Shown here: positions 42,386 through 54,372 of the stretch, one piece after another
Position numbering within the stretch: the first letter of the stretch is position 1
Layout of the letters: each line of letters starts with the position of its first letter
DNA from: Oikopleura dioica
Lineage: Eukaryota; Chordata; Appendicularia; Copelata; Oikopleuridae
Assembly (NCBI GenBank): GCA_907165135.1
Contig: OU015567.1
Coordinates: 7,941,001-8,005,000, forward strand
DNA: 64,000 nucleotides
Reading direction: 5' to 3'
Position numbers and translations under genes: made by a program
The notes under the pieces: model-generated
What the model was told of the DNA's origin: nothing
The model's database searches: none
The model's input: the letters and a program-made list of their open reading frames with translations, nothing else

Positions 42386-44725
42386 TTAGATGGAAATGGT
42401 ATCGAGAATCTCAGCGCAATTATTCGGAATAGCAGCAACACCTACACCTCCCTCATGCCGGTTCATATTTCCTGAGAGGGACCACGTGCCTTCTTCTGGA
42501 TCGTAAATTTCGATGGACGACAGATTGGTCATTCCATCATACCCGCCGATCGCATAGAGCTTGTTTCCAGATGATGCAACGCCGACTCTAGCTCGTCGAA
42601 CATTCATCTCCTGAAAAATAAATAAAATTTAAAGTTTAAACCAAATCACTTGCTACCTGAGTCATGGGAGTCCATTGTTGAGTGGCGAAGCTGTACTGCT
42701 CGCAAGTTTGCAAGAAGCGTCCGTTATACCCGCCTACGACCCAAAGCTTGCCTTGGAAAACGAGACTTCCATGTCGGCAACGATTGTGTATCATCGGAGG
42801 AAACTCGGTCCACTTCTTTCCGTCAAAGACTTCCACAGAATTGAAGAATTGAACGACGTCGCATCCGCCAGTGACGAACATTTTACCGGCAAAGCAAACC
42901 GCTGCCGCTGCGGATCGAGATCGTTGCATCGATGGAACTTCTTCCCAAACGTCCCTAACAGGGTCGTAACATTCGCAGCTGTTGAGGCAGAGGTCGCCGT
43001 TATAGCCACCAGATACATAAAGTCGACCGTTCATCGACGAGCATGCCGGCGCGCTTCTACAGTATAACATACTAGCGACGACTTCCCATTTGTTTGTTTT
43101 AGGGTCAAATCGTTCAGCTGAGTTCAATCTCACGGCGCAATCAAAGCCACCCAGTGCGTAGAGCATTCCATTCAAAACGGCCACCCCAAGTCGTCCTCGG
43201 CAACGATTCATTTGTGGCATGTGCTTCCATTGCTAATGAATAGAAAATGAAATATGTTGAACTTAGAAACATTTGAGTACCTTTGAACTGGAGTCAAACA
43301 TATCGACAATGTTGATGGACTCGTGGACAGCGTTTGACGCGAAACCGCCAAGTAAATAAATGTGATTCTGCAAGTGCGAGCAATATCTGGGGTTTAGTCG
43401 TTCACTTTCAATCAGCAGCCCATCATCGTCTGGATCGCAAACTTTCATTCGCGAGAACTCAACTATTAATGCAAAGAGTAAGTTTTACATAAAAACGCGA
43501 TCGTTCTACCATTGCAATGGCGCAATATTGCATCATCTATCAAGTTACGGCATTGGATATTGCTCGAAACCAAATCGAAGATCAAGACCTCGTCGCGAAT
43601 GAATTGCGGCGGCAGCAGGTGCAAGCGAACTTGGCTGAGCATCCCATGGACGAGGTTTGCCTCGCAAGATGGGTTTGCGATGAGCCAGATTTTGAACGCT
43701 GACCAGACATTCGCCTCCTGCTCGACATACAAGTCAGATGAGCCAAGAATACTCATCACTGAACAAATGCCGTATTATCAGCGGATCCATCGATCTTCTC
43801 AATTGTTACCTAATTCAGCAGGAGCGCTTGTCCAAACAGGAAGTCCAAAAAGATCGCAGAAATAGCGGTCTATGTACTGCCGAGCTCGCCGGGCCAAATC
43901 GTGGCATGACAAGCTCTCTGCGACCTGGACAACTTCGAGGACATTTTCAGTGCTCATGCGCCGCTCAATAAAGTCGCAACAGGCTGTGATTACTTGTTCG
44001 CAGCCTAGATATCCAGCAGCGACGAGGAGAGACTGTACGGTTTCGTTAGTGAGCTTTATCTCACCAATGTACGCCCATTCAATCACTATTAAAATTTATG
44101 TATCTGCACTTGAGAAAGATAAACTGCATACATGAAATGATGATTGCAGGATCTACGCCTGGAATTTCTATTGAAACTTCCGATGTCTCCGGGTTATTCC
44201 TCAGTGACATAAAAAGCCCCTGGAAGTAGGGGATTGCTGAGCAAATGACGACTTTATGCGCCCCAATTCGTAGTGGTCCCGATTTGATCACAACGTCAAT
44301 CGCCTTCGACTCTTCTCGAAACTTGGCAAGTCGATTGAAGCAAGTTGGAAACAAGGAGGACTTGTGAGAAATGACCTCCTTCGACTCTGTTTTCTCGGCG
44401 TGAGGTCCCCGCAAGGGCCCGTCTGCGTCCGCCAGTTTGACATCAAGTTCAGGCCTGATAGTGGACGTGCCTAGTTATTTATTAAGCAATACAAACAACA
44501 AATTGACAACTCACCAGTTTGAATATTCAGTGAAAATTTAAACGCTCTCACAGCCGCTTTCACCGCTCCCTCCACTTGAGTCTAATAGACAACAACTTAG
44601 TTTCACTTTGTCCTGTGACAGCAATTTACCTTAGTAACATTTTGGTACTTCTGTAACGAGTCATTTTCGATAAACTGGGCAATCAGCGACTCGGTCAAGT
44701 CCCGAATGACTTCGACGTTAGACAT
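42386..44725 (-). CDS. KLHL18: KLHL18-like BTB-BACK-Kelch protein
   Basis: CUL3 adaptor family. ATG 44725 opens an unusual N-terminal extension of about 80 residues on three small exons (LTESLIAQFIENDSLQKYQ, LisH-like in appearance). The BTB domain follows (IGAHKVVICSAIPYFQGLF) and then BACK. Six kelch repeats come next, with blocks GVAVLNGMLYALGGFD, RSAPACSSMNGRLYVSGGYNGD, FVTGGCDVVQFFNSVEVFD, NRCRHGSLVFQGKLWVVGGYNG and NLSSIEIYDPEEGTW. The tail is MNRHEGGVGVAAIPNN. The NRCRHG and HEGGVGV blocks are characteristic of KLHL18. The extension could mean the ATG at 44414 is used instead, but the splice phases run through without a break. Confidence 0.85.
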
Positions 44726-44957
44726 TTTACCGCATTTCTAGCGCTTTCTTAAAGCTTTAAATCAACGAGAAGTAAGTAAAGAGTGTTTCTTTCTGTATTA
44801 CATGTATCGATAAAAATTGAACGAAGCAGAACTAATGAAACGCGCTGTAAGGCCCAAAAAATAATTGCTTGAACAGTTACTTGTGAAGGAGTTGGGACTG
44901 TGCACAAAATTAAAGAGAGAAAAAGATGACGATACGCGCGCGTGTTTATTTCGTGTT

Positions 44958-45702
44958 CTATGCAAAGGCCTTTGCCTTGACAATTGGCAGCTCTTCGATT
45001 CCGTCCTTGGAGATGATCTTCAGGCGGAAAACTGGGAGGTTGATTGAGAAACGACGCTGTAACTCGTCGCAGCACTTTTGAAATAGGGCGATTGCTTCCT
45101 CCCGCGTTGGTGGCTTGTCCCTACAAACGTGGTTAAAAGGAATGCTTTGAAAATAGGCGGAAGTACTTGTTGTAGTGTCGGTCAAGAATGGACATGGTGA
45201 ACATGGCTCCATAACCGTGAGCTCCGTATGGGCACTCAATATCAGCCGCGAGGTAATCGATTAAATGAAGCTCTGGCTTATCCTCGATATCGTCGTATCC
45301 AGCAACCAAGAGGTTCACCTGAACATCGATTTTCATTAAGAAAAAGAACGCGAATCTTACCATGTATGATTTTCGCGATCGAAGTGATGTAGCAAGCCTG
45401 TGTCGAGTGAAGCAAGCGGCTTCGTTTGGCGTCATATCGTATCCATTTCGCATTTCGTACAGCGCGATGTTCTTGGCGATGGACTCTTGGAAGAAGTTCG
45501 TGTCTCCGACTTCTCCGCACACTTGAAAGGGATTAAAAAATGCTATTCTTTCAGTGCGCTTACCAGCCATGGCAGTTTTCTTTCCGATTGGGTAGATCTT
45601 GTCGTATTCCTGCTGATAAACGATGACCGATCGTGCGGCGGTCTGATCAGCGCCGACCAAGACGAAATCTTTTCCTTTGATTCCAATTATGTACTCGGTC
45701 AT
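44958..45702 (-). CDS. PSMB2: proteasome subunit beta type-2
   Basis: Non-catalytic beta-4 subunit of the 20S proteasome core. Blocks: YIIGIKGKDFVLVGAD at the N-terminus without a cleaved propeptide or catalytic Thr, CGEVGDTNFFQESIAKN, YEMRNGYDMTPNEAACFTR, VNLLVAGYDDIE, GAHGYGAMFTMSILDRHY and RREEAIALFQKC-type C-terminal helix followed by FSINLPVF. Four short introns are in frame. The length (about 200 residues) equals the family norm. It sits 163 bp downstream of the KCTD stop codon and 232 bp upstream of the KLHL18 start in the minus-strand run. Confidence 0.95.
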
Positions 45703-45865
45703 TTTCCACCTCTATCTGAACGCGTAAAACGTAAATGAAAAGAGCGTTCGGTGAAATACTGTAAATGGGCAAGGTGGTGGAATTCGGTAAAGGTAAAATC
45801 TGGTGTGACACATTGAACACATCGACACAAATTGAACAAAAAACGACACGGAGTGAAGTAAAAAT

Positions 45866-47050
45866 CTATCTATTCCCAAGCTGCTGCTGAGGATTTCCTG
45901 TTCCAGCGTGGATGCGTCGCACTCTCGGAACAAATTCCCCACTTGATACGTCCTTTTCCAACTCTTCCATCTGCGGACGCCCTTTTCCTAAATAATAAAT
46001 AACAGGCTGCTCCAATTCTAGAGCTGTTTTACTCACCTTCATAAAGAAGAATATTCAAAGTTTCTTCGTAAATACGCGCTTCGGGAAACTCTACCTTCGT
46101 TTGTTTCTTTTCCGTCGCGTAGACGATGCTCGTACAGCAGATTTCTGATATCTTTCGCCCGTGGCCGTAAAAACTCCAGACGCAAATGTCTTCTCCGACG
46201 ACGTCGCGGATGAACTTTATTCGATTTGTGAAATTTAGCGCCAGTTTATCAAAAAGCTCGATATTTCTAAGCATGTGATCATCGGAAGAGCTTCAAATAA
46301 TCAATTAAAAAATCGGAAAATAAAAGATGAAAACGTACTTTGTGTAAGAATACTTGTTGTTGCCACGGTTGTACAGAAGCTTGACAACTGGTTTTTCTGA
46401 TTGCTTGATGATCTTTTGCTCTTCAAACGGCGATGTGACAATCGGAACTTGGCAAATAGGGGTAATTTGGTCTTCCTTGGGCGGTCGGAGTTTGTTGAGA
46501 CTTTCATGGCAGGCTTCAATTAACTCCTGAAGAAAATTCTCTTGTAAAAACTGCAAGCTATGATACAAAAATAGCCCCAGTTCAAAGTTCACTGATGCAA
46601 AAAAGAAGGCAATTTCTGACGATGAAAATAGTCGGATTCTGAGCGTACCTGTACGGCGAAAAAGTTAGCTTCCTTTAAAATTTGCTTGATCTCTGCTGGG
46701 TCTTGTGGAAGGACGATTTTCGAATCGCGAAGAAAATCGAGTATGTAAGCAAAATATGCCCCATTTCGATCAACAAGATGGTACCCGTCTTCGTCTCTAC
46801 CAAATAAAATTGTAGATAAAGAATGATTTCTCTCCTTTACTTTTCAACTTCCATGCGGCCGGAGAACATCGAGCTCAGCATCGTCTCGCCTCAAAACATT
46901 CCAGTTCGAAAAATACTCGAAAAACTCGAAAAGCAGACGAGAAACAGAAATTGCTGATAATTTGGAACTTTTCCTGCTCAAGGTGTCTCGGGTCGTCATG
47001 TACAAATACCCACCCACATTGAGCTTGATGTAGTTATCTAACTTTGACAT
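45866..47050 (-). CDS. BACURD-type KCTD protein (KCTD10/KCTD13/TNFAIP1 group)
   Basis: BTB adaptor for CUL3; vertebrate BACURDs ubiquitylate RhoA. ATG 47050 lies directly after a CTTCAG acceptor. The T1/BTB fold has [18 protein letters not shown], then [14 protein letters not shown] after an intron whose correct donor is at AAAA|GTTCC. Next come [74 protein letters not shown] and [22 protein letters not shown], nearly identical to vertebrate proteins. It ends [18 protein letters not shown] then TAG 45866-45868. The single gene probably represents the ancestor of the vertebrate trio. Confidence 0.93.
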
Positions 47051-47191
47051 CTGAAGCAATGGTTGGTACTATTTAGTCGGAACGGGAATATATTTTTGTA
47101 CACCGGAAGTTTGAATACAGAAAGGTTGAAGTAAAATACAGAACGGAAGGTAATTTCACGGCTCTAGAACTTAGAGGCTAGGGCCTAGCCG

Positions 47192-47691
47192 CTAGGCTTC
47201 TTCGATCAGCCGTAAATGTCGCTGTTCCTCGTCTCTTTTCTGCGGGATACAACTGTAAATGGCCAGAATAAGAATGCAGCATGCCAGTAGAATTGCTAGA
47301 GAAAGTTTTTAAGATATCAATATAACTCGATATAATTGTGAACAAGATAAGAGTGCAACTCAGACACTTCTTTTTAAAGCCAGATTGTTTCCTGAACTTA
47401 CCTAGATCAAAAATATGATGCTCCGTTATATAAGCTCTTTCAGTAGAAATGAGTGGTTTGAGTCCCAGTTCCGTGACATTTTTGCCTTTCTGTTCTGCCC
47501 ATATAAAGTCAATGTTCTGCAGCTCCTGAAGCAACATTTTAACCCATCAATCGGAGCAATGAATTAACCTCTTTCCCGACGATGTAAAAGCCGCCACAAA
47601 GAAGAACGACCAAGAAAATGAAAAGATTGAGCGCGCAGCAGACTAGCGGAGGATTTCCTTTCAGACAGTCCTTTTGCGTTGTGTTACACAT
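47192..47691 (-). CDS. small two-transmembrane protein, 116 residues, unrecognised
   Basis: Three exons (from 47691; next acceptor GTTGCTTCAG; last exon after TTCTCTAG) join in frame. TM1 is VCCALNLFIFLVVLLCGGFYIV; an extracellular or lumenal loop of about 45 residues has one N-glycosylation sequon (KNVTEL); TM2 is ILLACCILILAIYSC. A basic/acidic tail ends HLRLIEEA. The tail and N-terminus would both be cytosolic. Not tetraspanin-like in length. It lies between FAU and the KCTD gene in the minus-strand run. Confidence 0.65.
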
Positions 47692-47894
47692 TTAACGATT
47701 TCTGTTTTTTGTCTGAACATCCGAAATTACATAACAACGCGAATATATTAAAAGTTAATATATTTTGATTGATATGTAATGAAAAGGCTCGCAAATGCAA
47801 TTTCACAGGGAGAAAAAGGGAGATGGAAGATGGGCAAATGCTTCAATGTCACATTTTATTGCAGATGCACATTTTTCAATGAGACAGAGCAGGA

Positions 47895-48486
47895 TTAAGA
47901 GTTGGAGTTGGGGCCCTTCTTCTTTCCGAAGGATGGGACGACGTTGACGAATCGTCGGTTGTACTAGAATTCATCGATAAGTAATGATTTTTTTGATTTA
48001 GGAGAATTGGAAGTTTCAGGTTGTTATCTAAATTTTTTCAAAATGTAATTTTTACCTGCATTCGTCGCTTAGCTCGTCCAGTCTTGGCCTTCTTCTTCTC
48101 CTGAGCGTCGACCTTGGGGGTCTGGCCCTTGACCTTACCAGCTCGGGCAAGGGAACCGTGGACCTTACCACCAAGCATTCGTGGGACTTCCTCGACCTGG
48201 AAGCCTTCGGTCAAACCGAACTCCTCGAGGGAGAATCCTGGCTGGATGACTCGGCCATTGACGACGGCGTAGGTCTACGATCAATTAGTAAAATAAATAT
48301 TTTCTTTGGTATTTAAAATATTTTGAAATTTGAAAAGAAAATTGATTTGAATCATTTCATTCGTTTATTATAATATAAAACATTAATTTATATGAACAAA
48401 ACTGTACGTACCTCCTCGTTGAAGAGAGAAAGGACCTCGTCGGTGTTCTCAGCGTTGAAGCTCTTGCCTTGGAAGGAGAAATGCAT
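47895..48486 (-). CDS. FAU: ubiquitin-like FUBI fused to ribosomal protein eS30
   Basis: The N-terminal ubiquitin-like domain ([18 protein letters not shown] ... [20 protein letters not shown]) ends in LGG. Cleavage there releases eS30: [51 protein letters not shown], then TAA 47895-47897. Three exons with splice sites at 48416, 48275/48056 and 47964 (approximate). A CAG acceptor lies 24-30 bp upstream of the ATG. It is divergently arranged with RPL4 across about 400 bp. Confidence 0.96.
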
Positions 48487-48893
48487 TTTTTTCGGAGCCG
48501 AATTAGATCTGAAAACCAAAGTTACATCAACTTTTCTCTTTGTCAAGTGCTCATCAAAAATAACAGAAATCGAAACAACAGTCGGAGGAAGAGAGAATCT
48601 CTCTCGGAGGAAGATTCTTTCCAGAGGCGAGAAAATTTTCGAGACTGACGCATCACGCGCGCAGATGCCCGCTCCGCCAATCAAATCGGGCGATTTCTCA
48701 GGCAAGGGCGATTGGACGCGCTTTCTGTAAAAATGACACATTTCAGAGATTTTAATTGAAATTTTCTTACTACGCGAGAGAATAAATGCTACAGAAGATT
48801 CTATTCGATTCATTTTTACTCCTTAAAATTTTTATGCCGAGAAAATAAGAACTTCGTCATTAAAAATTTCTTTGATTTTAGATTGAAACGGAC
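48487..48893. promoter_or_regulatory. divergent promoter region of FAU and RPL4
   Basis: 407 bp separate the two ribosomal-protein start codons, which point away from each other. Candidate trans-splice acceptors flank it: GGTTTTCAG before FAU and GATTTTAG at 48872-48881 before RPL4. No coding support exists inside; a longer minus-strand frame here is just an upstream extension of FAU. Confidence 0.5.
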
Positions 48894-49988
48894 ATGGCTG
48901 CTGCAAGACCTGTAGTTTCTGTGTACGGTGCTGACGGATCCGCCACCGCCGAGCAGATCAACCTCCCAGCCGTCTTCAAGGTAGAAAATCATTGAAAAAT
49001 CCATTTTTAAATTCCTCCTCAGGCTCCAATTCGAACTGACGTTGTCCAGTTCGTCCACTCGAACATTGCCAAGAACGCTCGTCAGCCATACGCTGTCTCT
49101 GCCACCGCTGGCGAACAGACTTCCGCCGAGTCCTGGGGTACCGGTCGAGCCGTTGCTCGTATTCCCCGAGTCCGTGGTGGTGGTACTTCTCGATCTGGCG
49201 CCGCTGCCTTTGGAAACATGTGCCGAGGCGGTCGAATGTTCAACCCCAACAAGACCTGGCGCAACTGGCACAGACGAGTCAACGTCACCCAGCGACGATT
49301 TGCCACCGTCTCTGCCATCGCCGCCACTGGCATTCCCTCCCTCGCCATGGCCAAGGGCCACGTCGTCTCCCGCGTCCCTGAGTTCCCCCTTGTCATCGAC
49401 AGCGCCGCCGAGGCTTTGAAGAAGACTAAGGCCGCCGTCAGCGTACTCCGGGCCGTTGGCGCCATCGACGACGTCAACCGAGTCAAGGAAACCCGACGAT
49501 TCCGAGCCGGTCGAGGAAAGATGCGAAACCGACGACGCGTCCAGAAGCGAGGCCCTCTTGTTGTTTACCAGAACGACGATGGTATCGTCCAGGCTATGCG
49601 AAACATCCCCGGCGTCACCCTCCTCCCCGTCGATCAGCTCAACCTCCTTAAACTCGCCCCCGGTGGACATGTCGGTAGATTCACCATCTACACCGCCAAC
49701 GCTTTCAAAGCACTCGACACTGTCTACTCCTCCGCGAACAAGAAGGGCTTCTCGATGCCTCGACCGATCCTGGCGAACGCCGACCTTCAGCGAATCCTCC
49801 AAGCCGACGAAATCAAGGCCGCCCTCAAGCCTCGACGATCGGCGACGAAGCGAAGCACGGTGAAGAAGAACCCTCTCAAGAACATCAAGACGATGCTCAA
49901 GCTCAACCCTTACGCCGCCGTTCAGAAGCGAGCTGCCTTCAACAAGGCGGCTAAGAACGCTGCTGAAAAGGCCGCCAAGGCTAAGTAA
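48894..49988 (+). CDS. RPL4: ribosomal protein uL4
   Basis: Large-subunit ribosomal protein. Exons 48894-48980 and 49023-49988. Signature blocks: [45 protein letters not shown] (shown in parts), [47 protein letters not shown] and [27 protein letters not shown]. The C-terminal eukaryotic extension is Ala/Lys-rich and shorter than in vertebrates, ending AAKAK then TAA. Codon use is strongly biased to C-ending codons, as expected of a highly expressed gene; this also leaves a 408-codon antisense frame that is not a gene. Confidence 0.97.
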
Positions 49989-50312
49989 GAAAGAATCTTC
50001 CAGTCTTTCCTTGAGAAACTCTCTTTTCTGTTTTACGCACATTTACTTTCTTCATGCGCAATAAAAAAACGGAGTCTAAAAATCCGGATGATAAATCTCC
50101 TTATCGATTATTCTTCAGCTTGACTAAAGAATATCGTACAGTAACAACGCAGTTATTACCGTTTTCATTCAATGAAGGGCATAAGCAGGGCAGTGCAGGT
50201 ATTGTCTCAGAATAAATTCGAATTGACCAATAACTGTCAATAATTAAAATGGACAGGTTGTTGCACGATAGTCCTTTTATACTATCAGCCGCTTTGGTAA
50301 TGTTGCATCAGT
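49989..50312. other. intergenic region, nothing recognised
   Basis: 324 bp with the RPL4 3' UTR (an AATAAA-like motif near 50060) and the upstream region of the next small gene. Confidence 0.4.
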
Positions 50313-50677
50313 ATGAGAACAAGAAATAGGCTTATTGCTACCTTTTCTACTCTTTTGATAGCCATTTATGTTGCTTTTGCGATATGCCAGGGGTTGAAGT
50401 CGCTAAGATTTAATGGCTCAATAATTTTAACTCATCCCTATTTAGTCGTAGTAAAGCTAGAGAAACTGCAGCATGAAAAAGAAGAGCAGCATTACCTCCA
50501 ACATTTGTCAGGACCTGCATTGGAAGATTATAAGATGAATGGAGAGTAAGTCGATTCGCCTTGATTTTCGCTTATGCTGGTAAGATATTTAGGTACGGAT
50601 ATGACATCATTGATCCTTGCCCCTCTTCTGATCGAGCTCGGCATGGCGATTATGGGACTGTGCCAGTATTTGGATAA
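50313..50677 (+). CDS. small signal-anchor protein, about 105 residues, unrecognised
   Basis: Exons 50313-50545 and 50593-50677 join in frame across a 47-bp GT...AG intron. The N-terminus MRTRNRLIATFSTLLIAIYV is a signal anchor or signal peptide. A helical Lys/Glu/His segment follows (KLEKLQHEKEEQHYLQHL). The second exon adds YGYDIIDPCPSSDRARHGDYG and ends VPVFG then TAA. No family recognised. Confidence 0.6.
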
Positions 50678-51205
50678 CACCAACTGCGAGGAAATGGATA
50701 AATGCAACAAAATGAAACACACGCGATTCATATAACAACGATCCAGTTTAATCTTGTGAATAAAAACCAATTTCAAAACGATCTATTTTTAATCATCTCT
50801 AAAGTGCCATTTCACAAGGTCAACTCATTTTCAGCTTCGATTCTCGTTTTACCCCAACTTTGTTGCAATTAAGAAAGCATGACTTCGGTCAGAAAAGATA
50901 ACTATTCTAGCACTTGGAAGTACTAAGTACTCTGCCGCAACTGTGATTGACATCTCCCGATAAAGAAAACTGCCAGCAAGAAGGATAGCATTCGGTCGCT
51001 TTAGAGATCAGTATAATATTATTAATATTAAATATCTTTATGTGTCCTGTTTTTTGTTGGCAAAAAGTTGAGGAGATGGCCTCTTAATTCTCCGAACTTG
51101 ACCTTTGAATGAGTGAATTCAGTTTATTTTTTAATACAATAAATATCTTTGAATATCTTTTACAATTAATAGGTACAAGGACGGTAGATGTTTTTTGTCT
51201 GTTCT
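50678..51205. other. intergenic region between convergent genes
   Basis: 528 bp of AT-rich sequence downstream of the small + strand gene and the LIAS stop codon; no coding signal. Confidence 0.4.
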
Positions 51206-54146
51206 TCACACGGATACATTGTGTTGTTGTTTGCGCCTTTCGACGAATGTTTTGAGAAAGAATTCACCTGCTTTGTATGATGATCTGAATAATTCAATAA
51301 AACGTCCGTAGCTTGGCCAAGTGGCTTGTTCAGTAAAATTGAAGTGCAAAAGGATAACATCAGGGGAAGATTTCATCAGTATTTCATTTTCTGTAGAAGG
51401 AAAACAAACAAGCTCTCTTCAAAATTACGTTGATTTCAAAATATCCACCCCTGGATAATATGCTTTACGCGAAAAAGACTGAATTTTTCCGACTTGAATA
51501 ACATGAAAAGTACACACTTGGGGTCTGACCGAACAAACTTCGGGTCAGAGTAATTGATCACAATTTACCTGACTAAAGGCCCGGAGGGAACATATGCAAA
51601 TCCAAGTTCAAGTCCTATTTTCTCCCACATGGCGAATTTATCCGGATGAACATATTCCTCTACTTTCATGTGCCTCTTAGTCGGCTGCATGTACTGTCCG
51701 AACGTAATACAATCGACACCAATTGATCGCAAGTCCTTCATCGTTTGGAGAATTTCTTCATCTGTTTCGCCCATACCGAGCATAAGAGAAGTCTTTGTAA
51801 CTAGGCCAGGAGGTCCACGCTTTTTGGCTTCTTCTAGCGTCAGAAGAGACTTAAGAAAGGAAACGGCTAGAAGTTGGAACAAAGGGCGCTTGATACATAA
51901 TTAAAGTTGATGCCTTTAGTTTTCTTCAAACTAAGGGCCTGAATAAAACTTGTTGATTGTTTCGTGGCGAGCTTCCGCCTCTAATATCTCATTTGCTCTA
52001 CCTGTTCATATCCAGCTCGCGGGTCTCTGACGAACTTCTGAAGTCTTTTGACAGTTTCAACATTGTGAGCGTAAACATCGAGTCCCGAATTTGCTGTGAC
52101 ATCGACACAATCCAAGTCACCCCTCCAATCTGGAAGAAGACATTCTACTAACAGATCGGGGTTCTCTTTTTTGACTTGTTTCACCACTTCTGCAAAATGG
52201 CTGGCCCCACCATCGGGAATATCGTCTCGATCTACGGACGTTATGACGCTAGAAATTTTGGTTTATCACTTGTTTTATCCGCTTAGCTCAAAGCTTACAT
52301 GTAACCAATGTCCCAAGATTTTATTCTCTGAGCTGTTTCAATGGGTTCGTTGGGATTAAGCGGACCGGGATTACGGGAAGTTTTGACAGAGCAAAAACGG
52401 CAACCTCTAGTACAAGTGTCTCCCATGACCATTATTGTGGCTGTTGCTGAACCTTCTCCACCTCCCCAACACTAGAATACGGATTAGACGAATGCTACGT
52501 CAGTTTCCTTTCACCTCGCCAATATTTGGGCATCTAGCTTCCTCGCAAACGGTGGCAAGTCCTGAGCTTCTAAGACCTTGCTTGATCTTCTGGAATGATT
52601 TTCCCTTCGGTATATCGACTAAAAACTATATCAAAATCAAATACATGTAGCTTCATCTGAAAGCTAATCGTCATCATCCGCGACGGGAACCGAGATAAGT
52701 AGTAGAACATGTTTATTCGAAAATAAATTAGAATCATCACGCGCTTTAGTGCCGAAAAGCGTTTCCAATCCCCCTCCCTGGCGCTGTTGCTCACTCTCTC
52801 CGAAAAACCTGTAAAAAGACTGAATATTCATCACGCCAGAGTCCATATAAAGACCTACTGGTAAGCTTTTTTTACTAAACTTCAGTTCGTTCATTCTTTC
52901 ATTTTAGAGCAATTTGGAAGAGGTAAAGCGAAAATAAAAGAAGCAGCCCAATCTACTCTATTTAATCGAGAATAGCACGATAGCAAATACAGTTCAGAAC
53001 ATTCGTTCTTTTATTTATTTATATAAAGGCGTGTTTCGATCGTTCCATTATGATCTGGAATTGATCCTAACATTTCAAAAAATTAATAAACAAAGAGAGA
53101 ACTCTTCCAGCCAACTAAGGGATTCACTTTCGAGCACTTTTAAAATCCATGTTTAGAGTGATGACGAATCTACGAAAAATCGTTTCTTTGGTGACAGTTT
53201 TCCTGGCCAGTGCTACTTTCGGCTTTTCACAAGATTTCTGCAATGTACGTATTCGATGCATAGATCAGCGAACTAACCAAAAATTATACAGAAAAAGACC
53301 TGTGATATGTGTCGCCGAGCAATTACGTACGCACAGTTGGACCAGAACCCATTGGACGACAAGTTAGCTGGAAGTATCATGCAGTGCATAGGCCTGTGGC
53401 AAATTCGAGATTGCTGTTTTTCAATTTGAATATATTTAAATTTGCTGGAATAAACTATCAAAAAAAAAGTTGCGTTTCTCAGAAAAAAACATCGCAAAAA
53501 TGAAATCAACGAAGACTACTCCGATGAGAGATTTTAAATATCACTACCTTTTAACCAAGGAGGCAGTCGTAGACGCTTGTCCCCAGCCTCACGTTTGAGT
53601 TTGCCCTGGTAGTCTCGAAATGTTTTTTCTTCCACTTGTCCAGTGACGAAGTCCTCAAGTCCTGGCCCGCTAAATTAAATGCATTAGCAGGTATTGATTG
53701 GCACTTTCTTTTCGAAAATAATCACAGATTTGTAGCAATAATAGGGAGCTTACATAATGCACGAATTATCGTCGCGAATAAGGGGATTATTGTCGTATTT
53801 TGAGAGTTCAAAATCCGAGGAAAAATTAATATTAGGGGTTGAAATAAAGATTCATATTTTCGGACAGACTCCTCTCCTAGAGTTAACATAGTGGCCCGTT
53901 ATTTATTAATCTTAGATTAATTTTAGGACAGAATCTCATAAATGAGCAAAGGGTGTCACTATGTAAACTTTCCGACAACATTCTCAAAATGGTTGTCGAT
54001 ATGATACCATTTATCAGTGAGCAATTATGAGGATGAACTTATTCTTATGCCTTCACTCATGCAAAATATTAATCGTTTTATTCTTACTTGAACTGAGACG
54101 ACGTTCTGACGAGTGCTCGAACACGAACAACCTGATTTCGAAGCAT
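51206..54146 (-). CDS. LIAS: mitochondrial lipoyl synthase
   Basis: Radical-SAM enzyme inserting two sulfurs into octanoyl groups of mitochondrial proteins. Exon 1 (54146-54088) encodes a basic targeting peptide ([17 protein letters not shown]) and follows AATTAG|A. Exon 2 (53669-53548) gives [10 protein letters not shown] and RLRLPPWLK. Later exons carry the auxiliary cluster motif [13 protein letters not shown], the radical-SAM motif [61 protein letters not shown] and [10 protein letters not shown]. After a long intron (to 51292) comes [11 protein letters not shown], ending at TGA 51206-51208. Intron 2 (53547-52623, approx.) contains a small gene on the opposite strand. Confidence 0.95.
53149..53429 (+). 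CDS. 77-residue secreted Cys-rich (saposin-like) protein nested in a LIAS intron
   Basis: Exons 53149-53244 and 53292-53429 join in frame at a 47-bp GT...AG intron. A signal peptide ([18 protein letters not shown]) is followed by a short mature part with Cys at CNKKTCDMC, IMQC and RDCC. The spacing and helical character resemble half of a saposin-B domain, which is a suggestion only. It lies wholly inside LIAS intron 2 on the opposite strand. Confidence 0.6.
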
Positions 54147-54372
54147 TCTAATTAGGTGATCTTTTAAAAGAGCTTATCTGGAAACAAGTAATTGATCAAC
54201 AGGGAAATTGGATACAAGTCTGAGACACATGTTTACATCTCCATCTTAGAAGTAAATGAGGTTGAATGAACCTCTAAAATTTAGAGATCAAGAGACCAGT
54301 TGTCACGAATGAAAGTTTAACACAAAAATGTTTAAACAAGCCTTAAAGCTTGTATTGAACGACAGTAGTTGT

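Noticed and set aside
48816-50042. 408-codon minus-strand frame antisense to RPL4
   Set aside because: Ser/Gly/Val-rich shadow of the C-biased RPL4 codons; no domain, and RPL4 on the other strand is certain.
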